A DNA stretch of 64,000 bases, taken from assembly GCA_902729315.2 (NCBI GenBank), contig LR746268.1:8601501-8665500 (forward strand), read 5' to 3'. The translations under genes were made by a program, and so were the position numbers. The DNA comes from Spirodela intermedia. Its lineage: Eukaryota; Streptophyta; Magnoliopsida; Alismatales; Araceae. Positions within the stretch are counted from its first letter, which is position 1; each line of letters starts with the position of its first letter. This document shows, one piece after another, positions 1-10,943 of this stretch. The notes beneath the pieces are model-generated. The model was not told the DNA's origin, did no database searches, and worked only from the letters and a program-made list of their open reading frames with translations.

Positions 1-1512
1 TGTTTCAGAAGCATTTCTCTATTTATGCGATAAAAGGTTCATCTTGTGAGACTGTTCTGGGCATTTCTCTCAACCCAGCTCGACATCGCCCAACAATAAA
101 AAAATTACAACCTAAAAAGGTTAATCACTTTTAATCATAAAAAAGTTAAGAGTGATACAAAGTAGTATAATGGGTATGCATGCTCATCTTCTATTTTCAA
201 AGCTATGACTTTGACTTTTGTAAGTCAATGACCCATTCATGGACTCTATTGAAACGTTTCTTGTTGACTATTTAGTGTTGAGTTTGAATTTCAGATTTAT
301 AATTTGTGGGTCTACGAGATTACATGGACCTGATCTCGAGTTTCAAAGCGTAGTGTTGAATATGTTAGTTTACTTTGTGAAATATCAAAATATGGCAAGG
401 TTAGTGTGTTTCATGTTGAGTTGTACATCATTAAGTATATTAAGGTTAATATTTCATTATTAAATTTACATTATTAAATTTCTCTAGACATTGTGATATT
501 TTAGTAAATGAAAAGTATATTGTAAAATATAAGAATATAAGTATGTGACTATTTGACATATTAAATAAAATATTTCGACAAATATAATGTTAATATGTAA
601 TGTAGAATATCTTATTAGAGGATCTTCGTGTACTAAATTTATGCGTTGTGGGTATAAATTGGAGTATAAAGTCACATATCGAAATGTATATAATTGTGCT
701 AGGATATACAACTAATTTTTCAGTCAACAAACTTACACTTTAACATGATATATTCTTATATTTAACAATCGATTAACATTAGCTCCAGCATGATCTTGTC
801 CCTTAATATATTTACCGACCTCATGCACTACTGCCTCCTACGCTTTGACCCCCTCACAAAGTGACTATAAGTCAACTTCCATCTCCAGTCGAATAGACGC
901 TAGCCCATTCACGCCACCAGCCATGAGAGCCTCCTGTGCACAAAATGCTCTTGTGCACGCCCAAATGTGCATCAGATGTGCCGAGAATTTAGTAAGACGT
1001 CACTGTTTTTTCACCTTGTGCTGAGCCTCGAACGCTGCTCCACCTACTGGCGAGCAGCTTAAACATAGCACATGCACGCGGAGAAGGGAGAAGCTACTCT
1101 CTCCCCCACCCACCCACCTTCTTTTTTTATGTGAGTCTTCCTTTCCCCCCGCATAGGCTGCGTGTGAGCGATCTTTCCTTGCCTTTAACCGTGGCGTGAG
1201 AGCTTGGTCGTCGAGATCTCGGTCTAATTCCTAGTCCTTGTCTATGACTCGGCCAAAGCTTCTACCCTAGCTAGACCTTACTCGGCCAGAAGAATCGAAA
1301 GGCGATAACCCGCTCCGACGAACCCAGAAGCTGGAATTGAGGCTGGGTTGACCCGGTTATTCTAACCGGCGATCAAACTGGCCCGGAAATTCGCCAAAAA
1401 CAAGAGTTTTGACTTTGATTGGGGCAGTTGGGAACTTTCACCCGGCAGCGCTCTTGGGTGTCTAGCTTCCAGAAATGAAGGAGCGAAGTATCTTACCCAG
1501 GAAGTTTTGTTT
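1..1512 (+). promoter_or_regulatory. Upstream region of SDR-1
   Basis: No gene is supported here. Positions about 560-1500 are the reverse-oriented counterpart of the upstream regions of the minus-strand SDR copies. For example, the block around 780-810 matches the complement of 4875-4910, 19720-19760 and 36290-36320, and 1190-1400 matches the complement of 4290-4500. The paralogs were therefore duplicated with 1 kb or more of 5' DNA. A short stretch near 365-405 recurs at 10944-10985. The CACGTG G-box carried by the other paralogs is not seen in the proximal part of this copy. Confidence 0.6.
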
Positions 1513-1518
1513 TATAAA
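1513..1518 (+). promoter_or_regulatory. TATA box of SDR-1
   Basis: TATAAA lies 98 bp upstream of the SDR-1 start codon, suitable for a transcription start near 1545. The same TTTATAAATGG context occurs reversed near 15602-15612 at pseudogene SDR-3, where a solo LTR now separates it from the gene. Confidence 0.6.
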
Positions 1519-1615
1519 TGGAAGGCCTGGAAGTCCCCAGGTCACGGTGGCAGCCTGTACCTCGTCTTTATCTTGAACTCGTTGACCCCCGACTCCGGAC
1601 GATCGCATCGCCGCT

Positions 1616-2551
1616 ATGGAGAGCTCCCCGGTCCTGTCCTCCCCGGCGAGGCGGTACGCATCTTGCGATGATTTATCTTCTAATTTTGTCCTCAAATCTC
1701 TCTTTGGTTTGGTGGCCATTTAGCATCGCCGCCGCCGTCTTGTTTGCAGGCTGGAGGGGAAGGTGGCCATCGTCACCGGCGGCGCCAGCGGCATCGGGGA
1801 GAGCACCGCCAGGCTTTTCGCCCGGCACGGTGCCAAGGTCATCGTCGCCGACATCCAGGATGAGAAGGGCCAGGAGGTCTGCAGGGAAATCGTGGGCGAC
1901 GGCGGCGTGGCCTCCTACATCCACTGCGACGTCTCCGCCGAGGCCGACGTCCAGGCCACCGTGGAGATCGCCCTGAGGTCTCACCGCCAGCTGGACATCC
2001 TGTTCAATAACGCCGGCGTGATCGTGAAGGACCAGCCCCTCCTCGAGGTCGACAGGTCGGACTTCGAGAAAGTGATGGTCGTGAACGTGATCGGCGTCTT
2101 CCTGGGCATCAAGCACGCGGGGCGAGCCATGGCCACCGCCGGGGGGGGAAGCATCATCAACACCGCCAGCGTCGCCTCGGTCATGGCCGGCATGACCGCG
2201 TCCCCCTACACGGCGTCGAAGCACGCCGTGGTGGGGCTGACCAGGGACGCCGCCGTGGAGCTGGGTCGCTACGGCGTGCGGGTCAACTGCGTCTCCCCCC
2301 ATCTTTTGGCGTCGCCCTCGGTCTGCAGGGAAGTCGGGATGGACGCCAGAGTGGTGGAAGACGCCGTGGAGAAGGCCTCTGTCCTGAGAGCCGCGGCGTT
2401 GAAGGCGCAGGACATCGCCGAGGCGGTGCTCTACCTGGCCAGCGACGAGTCCAGATACGTCAACGGTCATAACCTTGTGGTGGACGGCGGCTACACCACA
2501 ACCAATCCCAGCTTGGGGGAACACCTCTTTGCCTCCTCCTCCTCCTCCTGA
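1616..2551 (+). CDS. SDR-1: NAD(H)-dependent short-chain dehydrogenase/reductase, SDR110C type
   Basis: Two exons, 1616-1653 and 1750-2551, joined across a 96-nt GT-AG phase-2 intron, encode 279 aa, the usual length for plant SDR110C enzymes. The protein starts MESSPVLSSPARRLEGK. Visible motifs are TGGASGIG at 22-29, Asp47 at the end of beta-2 (NAD rather than NADP preference), NNAG at 99-102, Asn125, Ser153, Tyr166 and Lys170 (YTASK). The C-terminus ends in five Ser from a TCC repeat. The family oxidises secondary alcohols or reduces ketones, for example zerumbone synthase, borneol dehydrogenase, secoisolariciresinol dehydrogenase and ABA2; the substrate here cannot be read from sequence. 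No targeting peptide is obvious, so it is probably cytosolic. It is the only plus-strand member and faces SDR-2 tail to tail. The ATG was chosen because the equivalent codon with the same donor site exists in all paralogs. Confidence 0.9.
1654..1749 (+). other. Intron of SDR-1
   Basis: 96 nt with GT at 1654 and a TTTGCAG acceptor ending at 1749. It splits the Arg13 codon (CG|G). The same length and phase recur in SDR-2, -3, -4, -5, -6 and -7, which ties the set together and supports the gene models. Confidence 0.88.
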
Positions 2552-3154
2552 TCCGTCTTCCCTTCCCTCTGATCTTCCCCACCCTTTTTAATTATGACCG
2601 TTCTTCTCGTTTCTCCTCGTCGCCGGCATTCTTCCCGTCTCTTTGACCTCTTTCCGTTCGATGGCCGACCCTGAAGCTCGGGGGTAGATCGAGCTCGGGC
2701 TTCCCGATCCCCAAATCGACCTTGGGACCATCTGGAAGTAAGATCGCCGACGAGAGTGGCGGCGGCGGCGGCTGCAGGATTAGTGACGGAAGGAGAACGT
2801 GCTGACCGGTGTTGATGAACAGCTCAAGCAGTCATTCCTAAATAAGGAGGATATCTTCAGGGAATCTCGCTGGCGAAGTTATCGCCGAAGACCGTCCCCG
2901 AGATAACTGGCGGCTAGTCGAGTATCACGAGGCACTCCTGCAAGGACGAGTTTGGGAGACAAGAAACGTAGGCAGTTACAGGGAGTAATATTATTTCACG
3001 GAGTCTTTTTCAATTTACCACAATTATTCATGAACGGACATAGAACAGGCAGACAGGAAGAACGGCGGCGGTGTGGAGATACGAGTTGGAAACGGCAGGA
3101 AGAACGCCGATAATAGACATGTCGTGGGAAAGATTAGAGGGAAGGGACCAAGGA
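2552..3154. other. Convergent 3' flank between SDR-1 and SDR-2
   Basis: No gene seen. This is the shared 3' flank of two tail-to-tail genes. It includes a GGC-rich stretch near 2757-2773 and a block near 2940-3000 that recurs downstream of SDR-4 (17780-17840), SDR-5 (20698-20760) and SDR-7 (48770-48830). The whole interval is repeated almost exactly at 17385-17991. Confidence 0.6.
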
Positions 3155-4084
3155 TCAGGAAGAGGAGGCAAAGAGGTGTGCCCCCAGGCTGGGATTGGTT
3201 GTGGTGTAGCCGCCGTCCACAACAAGGTTATGGCCGTTGACGTATCTGGACTCGTCGCTGGCCAGGTAGAGCACCGCCTCGGCGATATCCTGCGCCTTCA
3301 ACGCCGCGGCACTTAGGACGGAGCTCTTCTCCGCGGCGTCTTCCATGGCTCTTGTGTCCATCCCAAGCGCCCTGCAGGCCAAGGGCGACGCCAAAAGATG
3401 AGGGGAGACGCAGTTGACCCGCACGCCGTAGTGGCCCAGCTCCACGGCCGCGTCCCTCGTCAGCCCCACCACGGCGTGCTTCGACGCCGTGTAGGGGATC
3501 GTCGCCATGGCGCCCATGACCGAGGCGATGCTGGCGGTGTTGATGATACTGCCTCGCCCGGTGGAGGCCATGGCTCGGCCCGCGTGCTTGATGCCCAGGA
3601 AGACGCCGATCACGTTCACCGCAAACACCTTCTCAAAGTCGGACCTGTCGAAGTCGAGGTGGGACCTGTACTCCCCGACGGTGCCGGCGTTGTTGAACAT
3701 GACGTCCAGCCGGGCGTGAGACCTCAGGCTGGTCTCCACGGCGGCCTGGACGTCGGCCTCGGAGGAGACGTCGCAGTGGACGTAGGAGGCCATGCCGCCG
3801 TCGCCCACGATTTCCCTGCAGACCTCCTGGCCCATCTCATCCTGGATGTCGGCGATGATGACCTTGGCACCTTGCCGGGCGAAAAGCCTGGCGGTGCTCT
3901 CTCCGATGCCGCTGGCGCCGCCGGTGACGATGGCCACCTTCCCCTCCAGCCTGCAACCATGACGACGGCGACGAGGCTAAATGGTCCGCAAATCAAAGAG
4001 AGAGTCGAGGGCAAAAGTAGAGGGCAAATCATCGGAAGCTGCATACCGCCTCGCCAGGGAAGACAGAACCGCGGAGCTATTCAT
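3155..4084 (-). CDS. SDR-2: SDR110C-type short-chain dehydrogenase/reductase
   Basis: Exon 1 is 4047-4084 and exon 2 is 3155-3950, with a 96-nt intron 3951-4046; the product is 277 aa. It begins MNSSAVLSSLARRLEGK. Motifs match SDR-1: TGGASGIG at 22-29, Asp47, NNAG at 99-102, Asn125, Ser153, Tyr166 and Lys170. It differs from SDR-1 mainly in three pocket loops: after NNAG (TVGEYRSHLDFD), before Tyr166 (MGAMATIP) and after CVSP (HLLASPLACRALGMDTR). Function is inferred as an NAD-linked alcohol dehydrogenase of specialised metabolism; the substrate is unknown. It is almost identical to SDR-4 except in the last of these loops. The upstream G-box at 4190-4195 suggests bHLH or bZIP control. Confidence 0.9.
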
Positions 4085-4189
4085 GACGGCCAAGCGATCT
4101 TCCGGCGTAGGAGGCCAACGAATTCAAGTTAAATAGCTCGACTTTTCAGGCATCACTTTTTAATGTAGAGAGAGAGAGGAGAAATGGCC

Positions 4190-4195
4190 CACGTG
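4190..4195 (-). promoter_or_regulatory. G-box (CACGTG) upstream of SDR-2
   Basis: CACGTG lies 106 bp upstream of the SDR-2 ATG, next to a GA repeat (4168-4180). The motif is conserved at the same relative place in SDR-4, -5, -6, -7 and the 5.3-kb relic. G-boxes are bound by bHLH (MYC2-type) and bZIP factors. Confidence 0.5.
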
Positions 4196-5167
4196 TGACG
4201 CGTTTTTGCTTCACGTCATACGGATCAGGTAAGAAGCGTTGTTCTACGAGTCCCAATTGGGCATTTATATTAACACCAATTGCTCGAATAAAAGTCAAAA
4301 CTCTTATTTTGGTGACTTTTCTGGGCCAGTTGGATCACCGGTTAGAATTAACAGGGTCAACCCCGCCTCAATTCCAGATTCTCGATTTATCGGATTTGGT
4401 TCTTGCCATTCGATTCTTCCGGTCGAGTAAGGTCTAGATAGGGTAGAAGCATTGGCAGAGTCGTAGACAAGGACTAATAATTAGGCCGAGATCTCAACCA
4501 AGCTCTCATCCCATGATCAAAGGCAAGGTAAGATCACTCACATGCACATTATCTCTAGAAAAGAATGAAAGCTCGATGGTATGGCGGAAGGCCCACATAG
4601 AAAACGAACGTAGGTGGGGTAGAGAGTAGCTTGTCCCTTCTCCACATGCATGTGCTGTGTGAGGCTCCTCACCATGTGATGGAGCAGCAATTGAGGCCCC
4701 GCGCAAGGTGAACAGACAGTGACGCCTCTTTTTCGGAGACCCCCTGCTGGTCCTTATACTTCTCAACACGTGGTGCACAAGAGCAGAATAGATAGGTTGG
4801 CAGAGTTGAAACTTGACTTCTCACTTACTGTTATGAAGGGGAGAGGTAGTAGTGCGTAAGGTACGTAACAATATTAAGGGACATGATCATTCTGAAGCTA
4901 ATGTCAGTTGTTAGTTCTACGTTAAACATAGGAATTGGTTCTATGTTCTAGAAAAGATTATATAATTAGGATAGAAGACTTTATACACTAATTTACGCCA
5001 CAATGTATAGCTTTAGCACACTAAGATCCTCCAATAAGATATTCTACATTACATATTAACCCGATTTAATTATGACGCTTGGTTACGAGTTGATGACTGC
5101 AGCCAGACATTGACGACTTAGCAGACGTAGAACCTGGTGGTCCATGACATTATTAATGTAAGTGGCT
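4196..5167. other. Upstream DNA of SDR-2
   Basis: No gene supported. This is the duplicated 5' region common to the cluster, matching 19033-20020 in unit B and parts of 35400-36500. The site corresponding to the copia insertion of other units (around 4840-4880) is empty here. Confidence 0.55.
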
Positions 5168-5319
5168 GTTAGAGTAAAAACATAATGTGAATTTGCGGAG
5201 CACTGCTCACTCGATCTGTATGATGTGAATTAGGTAAGAAGAAATAGATCAACTCACAGAAATAACATAGACATAAGGATTTATGTGGTTCGTTGGTTAA
5301 TCTACTTCCACAGAAATAA
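5168..5319. mobile_element. Truncated LTR-like repeat L
   Basis: It starts TGTTAGAGTAAAAAC and matches 33782-33930 and, lacking the first 60 bases or so, 20021-20115. The longer copies at 20.0-20.7 and 33.8-34.2 kb look like solo LTR sequence. Here it stops at the deletion that removed an SDR gene body. Confidence 0.45.
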
Positions 5320-5365
5320 CTGCATACCGCGTCGCCAAGGAAGACAGCACCGCGGAGCTCTTCAT
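5320..5365 (-). pseudogene. SDR exon-1 relic (SDR-5 equivalent of unit A)
   Basis: Positions 5328-5365 are a 38-nt exon 1 encoding MKSSAVLSSLAT plus the split Arg, followed by the first bases of the intron. The rest of the intron, all of exon 2 and the 3' flank are missing. Upstream DNA at 5366-6380 is intact and matches 21837-22870. It is therefore the unit-A counterpart of SDR-5, lost by deletion. Confidence 0.8.
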
Positions 5366-5514
5366 AACGGCGGCGAAGCGATCTTCCGGCGGAGGGGGCC
5401 AACGAATTCAAGATAAAGAGGTGAAAGTCAACAAACTTATTTAATGGGATCCACTTTTAGAATAACTTTTCAGGCACCACCTTTAATACAGAGGAGAAAT
5501 GGACCACGTGTGGC

Positions 5515-5520
5515 ATGTTT
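5515..5520 (-). promoter_or_regulatory. Orphan G-box upstream of the exon-1 relic
   Basis: The same CACGTGTGGC context as at SDR-5 and SDR-7, 150 bp upstream of the relic's ATG. A possibly live promoter is left without a gene. Confidence 0.4.
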
Positions 5521-6385
5521 CTTGGCCAGCTGTGGCCAAGATAAGGGATTGGCTATTTCAGCTATTAGTGAGTGCCTGCAAGACCAAGATTAGGGATTCG
5601 TTCTTTAGGTTCTTGATGATAATTATTCTCTATTCTTGCCTCATTTTGTGGAAGTTTCATCATGGTCCTGAACGTAGACGGCTGACCTCTGAATCAGGTA
5701 AATCCTTATGTAGATGCTCTTGCTGTGAATTAATTCATTTGTTCTTTCTTACTTCACATCATACGGATCAGGTTACCAATGTTCTACAAGTCCATATTGG
5801 GCGTTTGCTTTAACAACAATTGCTCGAATGAAACTCAAAACTCTTCTTTGTCAACTTGTGGGCTAGTTTGATCACTAGTTCAAATTAACAAGGTCAATCC
5901 TGTTTTAGTTCCAGATTCTCAATTTGTCGGATTGGGTTCTAGCAATTCGATTGTTTCGGTCAAGTAAAGTATAGATAGGGTAGAAGCTTTGGTAGAGTCC
6001 TAGACAAGGACTAAGAATTTGGCTGAGATCTCGATCAAATGCTCACCTCTTGATCTAAGGCAAATGCAAGGTCACTCACATGCATGTTCTGCCAGGGAAA
6101 TAGTGGAAGCGCAATGGTATCATGGAAGGCCCACTTAGAAAAATAATGTGGGTGGGGTAGAGAGTAGCTTATCCCTTCTCCACATGCATTTGCTGTGTGA
6201 GGCAACTCACCATGTGATGGATCAATGACCGAGGCCGTACACAAGATGAATAGACAGTGACGTCTTAGCAACTTCTCAACACATTTGGTGCACGAGAGCA
6301 TAATAAATAGGCTGACAGATTAAATGGGTAAGTGTCTATTTGATTGAGGATGGAAGTTGACCTCTAATTACCTTTCTAAGGGGGT
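5521..6385. other. Upstream DNA of the deleted SDR copy
   Basis: No gene supported. Duplicated 5' flank, near-identical to 21982-22875 and 50122-51015. Short open frames here are not conserved as proteins. Confidence 0.5.
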
Positions 6386-7896
6386 CAAAGCATCGGAGAA
6401 AGTAAGAGGGGTTACATGTCCTTATATAGAGTGGAAGAAGACGAAGGGCCAAAAGACATGGGAAGGCCAAGAGATATAGAAAGGTGAGGAAGGCGAAGGA
6501 CCAAGAGATATGGGAAGGCCAAGAGGCCTATAGTGATCCTTTGTACTCACATTCCCCCTCAGGTTGGAGCGTAGATGTCGACTAAGCTCAGCTTATATGA
6601 TAATGTATCATATGACGCAACCCGCAAACCTTTGGTGAAGATGTTTGCAAGTTACTCTAAATATGTCATGTGTGTAGTGCAGATAAGTCCATTCAAAAGT
6701 CGATGGTGGATGATGTGGTATGCAATCTTGATATGTATGGTGTGTAGATGAAAAGTTGAGTTATTTGCTATGAAGATCGCTGTCAAATTATCATAATACA
6801 TAGGCATAACACCTTGCACTGAATAACCCCACTTCTGAAGTTGGTTGCACACCCAAAGTATGCATGACGACATATCTATTATGGCCCGATATTCAGCCTC
6901 AGTGCTAGAGGAGCAAGAGACCCACTACTTGTGATTGGACCACATCACACAAGATTTCTTCCAACATAGATACGATAGCCCGTGATAGACTTCCAATTTG
7001 CACGATTGCCAACCAGATTGAAGTCTGAGTAGCCGACCACATGAAGATGTTTGTGGTGGTAAAAAGTGATCCCTCATTTAAGAGCATATTTGAGATAGGC
7101 GAGAAGTCTGAGGGCAGTCTCTCAATGATTGTATCGAGGTTCATGTATAACTTGACTAAAAAGATTCATTATATAAGTGATGTCGAGTTCTGTGACAGTG
7201 AGATAAATGAACTTTCTAACTAGACGTTGATATGGGTAAGGATTGACGAGGAGAGGCAAGGTTGAGTCCTAGAAATTTGGCCAACTCTTGATCGGAGATG
7301 CATGTGACTTCTATTCGAGTAGTCCCATCTCCTATGTTGATTGAGGACAATCTCCCCTAGGTGATTAACAAACTTTATGACCAAGAAATACTTGGAGTTC
7401 TCAAGTCCCAAATATCTAGATGTTCCCAAAAGAAACATCTTGGTATCTTGAATGTCGGTCATATCACTCTTTGTGATAATCATATCATCTACGTAGACAA
7501 GAATAATACACCTATTTGTGGTGGTCTTGTGAAAAACTATAGGCTCCACTTTACATGTCGAAAAATCACACTGCCGAATGAGGGTGCTGAATTTGATGAA
7601 CCAAGTTTGAGGACTCTATTTGAGACTATAGACGGCTTTACAAAGATGACACACTTTAACGGATTCCACCTCAATCATATAGTCGAGAGACTACTCTATA
7701 TAGACGTCTTCATTTAGATCACCATAGAGAAAGGTATTAGAGATGTCTAGTTGGTGTAGAGGCCAGTTGAGGTTGACTACCATAGAAACAATCATACATA
7801 CCGAGCTTAGACGGACCATAAGAGAAAAGGTCTCCTCATAGTCGATGCCATACTATTGAGAAAAACTATGTGCCACCAATTGAGCTTTATGATGAT
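6386..7896 (-). mobile_element. Ty1/copia element, 3' half (copy in unit A)
   Basis: The 3' LTR is about 6386-6552, with a purine-rich tract beside it on the minus strand. Minus-strand coding remnants follow: an RNase H piece at 6652-6873 with YYDN and IANN motifs, and reverse transcriptase at 7220-7549 with the YVDDMI catalytic motif. Stops and frameshifts break it. It is cut at 7896 by the gypsy-type LTR. It is the same insertion as at 22.9-28.9 and 51.0-55.1 kb, because the junction with host DNA is shared. Confidence 0.85.
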
Positions 7897-9523
7897 TGAT
7901 GTGACTCAATCGTTGTATAGTAAATCACACAAATTTAAAATTTATAAAACTAGAAAATATGATTTTTCAGATATTTAGAAGTATTTTTGAACAAATATAT
8001 CAATTATAATTCAATAAAACTTCTAAAAAATAGCGGTAATTTTCCAAGTCGATCACATGGAATGTAATATAATATTTGGTAATTATTCATATTTTTTTCT
8101 CAATGAATACGATTTTTATGAATTTTATACTAGGAAATGAAAAGGAAATATATTTAAAATTTATGAAAAAGGGAAATAAGGGTGCGGACGTCAGGATGAC
8201 GTCAGTGCCCGGAGAACGCAAATCAGGCGGAAACAGAGTTTCGTCCGGCAATTGTTACATAAGCGATTACAGACGATTTAATTAGTCAAATTAAGATCTG
8301 TAAAAGCCGAAAGAATCGTAATTGAACGAAGTATATTTTGGTAAATTAAAATCACACAAATTATCACTAAATGAAGCGTAAAGTAAGTTGAAAGCAGGAA
8401 AATAGAGTTTCGGCGTCGCGGCGGCGATGCGTCGGCGATGCACTATAATCCTGAGCATTTGGAAGGATCGTCGTGTAGTGTCCATGGCCTCGAAGGCTCT
8501 CCTTGGACAAGGACGACGTGGGCAATCTCTAGATCTCCTTGCGAAGTCTAGAGATCAATGAAGTGGGTCATCGAATCGTCTCCGGCGGCTGTCATTCGGC
8601 GGAGTGGAAAAATGGCGACTTTGCGGCTCTTCGGCGGCTGTCACCGGATGAAGAGCTGGATGGAGGTGGGGCGCGTGTCAGGGAGCTTCATCCTCAGGTC
8701 TGCACAGCAAGAGGAGGCTCTTCATCGCATCTGGTACGCTCTCAGGAGGTGGCGACTCGTCTCCCAGCGGATCGTCCTCTTCTTGACGACGGCTTGTTCA
8801 TTGATCAATCATAGATGCTTTACTCGATGGATTCGCGATCCTTTTATCGCGAATCGTTTAGCAATTTTAATAACAATGCTCCGCAAATTACGTTGACGAG
8901 ATTTTCGCCGATGATCCAGCGATTCTGGTTGCTTAATCCTTTATCGGCGATCTACAGGAAAGTCGCGATAATCAGATAAAAATATGAATTTTGACTTTAA
9001 GAGGATTCAAACCCGCGCTAGTTGCCCCCCGCTACTTCTGGGAAGGTGATGCGAGTTTAGTCCCACATCAGTTGTGCGCCGAATTTTTGGGCAAATATAT
9101 AATAATGTTAGCTTTCTAAGCAAGTCCCTTTCTAGCGCGTGTACGACCACTCCTTACCCCACAGCCAGCTGGCCACTGGTGACGTGGAAAGAGAGTGGCG
9201 TACACGTGCCCTATCGGTCCAAGTTGCTCAAGCCCCTACTCACGGCTCCTCCCCGACTGCACTTCCGACCTGCTTGCAGGCCCGATGGGTCCCCCCATTT
9301 TGTAATATTTTTATTTTTATTTCTTTTTCTTCATTTATCTCAAAAGTAAGACTGTAAAAATCATATAAATTCGTATAAAATCACATAATTACCCAAAAAT
9401 TCACGTTAATCAACTAAAAACTACTTTTCACACTTTAACACAAATATAAGTCTATTTATCATGAGTTAAGACTAAAACTATATTATTTACTAATTATTAA
9501 CTCATAATAATGAAGACTTATCA
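7897..9523 (-). mobile_element. Ty3/gypsy-type LTR (LTR-R), 3' LTR with adjacent internal DNA
   Basis: A 1,627-bp LTR inserted in the copia element after ATGAT. On the minus strand it starts TGATAAGTCTTC and ends in TCACATCA. Beyond 9523 lies a polypurine tract (complement AAGTTGGGGGGTG) and internal sequence, so this is a 3' LTR rather than a solo LTR. Related copies are at 12292, 24374, 52863 and, inverted, 57588. Confidence 0.8.
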
Positions 9524-10943
9524 CACCCCCCAACTTAAATCATTACCAGTCCCTTAGCAATGGAATTACGAAAATAAAAATTTACAAATCTCAAACATCA
9601 TATTCTAATACATAAAAAAAAATACAATTAAAAATGATGCACCTTTAGATACTTTGGACTCTTATATCAAGTATTTAAGAATGATGTCAAGCACTTAAAT
9701 GTTTAAGCACTCTTTGGAATAACAATCTAGAATTCACTTCTTCTAATCACATCTTTATCACTTCTTCACTCATAGATATATTTATAAGATGTTTCAATTA
9801 TCAATAATCATCCAAGAATAATATTGATCCTACATTTCCCTTTTTCCATGACTTGATTTTTGAAGTTTGTACTATATTTCTTTCTTTCTTTTTTGATATA
9901 TATAGTAGATAAATAACTTTTCTTGTAGACAAATTTCGACAATAAGAATGATGTCTCACACCTTCCATGTGTACTCTTCATTTTCAGGGCTTTCACTTTA
10001 TCCACTTATTTTGCAGCAAGTGTTTTTCTATACATGATTTTCGACAATGAGAATGATGTCTCACACCCTCCATGTGTAATCTTCGTTTCTAGATTTTTCA
10101 TATTGCTCTCTCTTTTTTTTTCGAAATAAGTGATTTCTCCTCACAAGTCCTATAGATCTGGATGTAAAAATCTCTTTTAAACTCAAATGATCAATTAAAT
10201 TTTCACATCAAGTAAATATTATCCATCAAGATCATGAAGTAAAAATCTGTAAAATCAAATCCATGTTATCTATCATGTATCCAAGGAGTATTCCAACATT
10301 TCATACTACTAGATCATTCTTTTGACTCAATAATAATCTTCTTAGTATCTTTTGATATCAATCAATCTAATTGATTTAATTTTTCATGTATGCAATATGA
10401 TGTAAGAAATTTGTAAATTAGATAGTTCTGATAGTTTTGTTTTCTATTTTTAATTCTGTTTTTAGCACAATAAATTTGTCAAAAATAAATCAAAACTATC
10501 TTCTTTATAGCTGTAATTTCGAATTTCAGTAATGTATGTCTAGGGGGTTGAAATGTGAGAAAAGGGTCTCTAGAATTTCAAATTTTGGGCTATTTTTGGT
10601 CTGCTGTTTTTGACAGTTTGTTGTTCCTGACAGAAAACCAGAAAATAGATATTGCAGTTTTTCTGAATTTAATTTAATTTTATTATTATTTTAGTTGCTG
10701 TTCTAATGCAAACAAATGTTCTTAATCGTCCTACAGCATAAATTAATAATGAATACTTCACCCCCCAACTTAAAAATGACATTGTCCTCAATGACACAGA
10801 AAAATCGAAACAGAATATGTAGAAAATATAATTCAATATGTCGAGGTACTAGACGGTGGGGGTGGCCACTGCTTGTCATGTTAGGACTTCACTTAGGAAA
10901 AGATCATCTTGCACTAAAAAGCTCATATTGCAGTATGTGAAGG
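9524..10943 (-). mobile_element. Ty3/gypsy (Athila/Tat-like) 3' internal region
   Basis: AT-rich, with no intact ORF. A C-rich PPT complement (CACCCCCCAACTTAAA) occurs at 9524 and again near 10759; such tracts flank the 3' LTR in Athila/Tat elements. A duplicated stretch (GACAATGAGAATGATGTCTC type) appears near 9940-9970 and 10022-10062. The element ends at about 10943, where cluster upstream DNA resumes; no 5' LTR is present. Confidence 0.6.

Larger units (their letters stand above)
2534..9523. repeat. Segmental duplication, unit A
   Basis: This interval is repeated in the same order and orientation at 17373-26002 (unit B). It runs from the last codons and 3' flank of SDR-1 through SDR-2, its upstream DNA, a truncated LTR, an SDR exon-1 relic, upstream DNA, a copia 3' half and a gypsy LTR. 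By eye identity is very high. The largest difference is that unit A lacks the body of the SDR-5 equivalent, about 1.7 kb. The offset is 14,837 bp before that deletion and about 16,470 bp after it. Confidence 0.8.
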
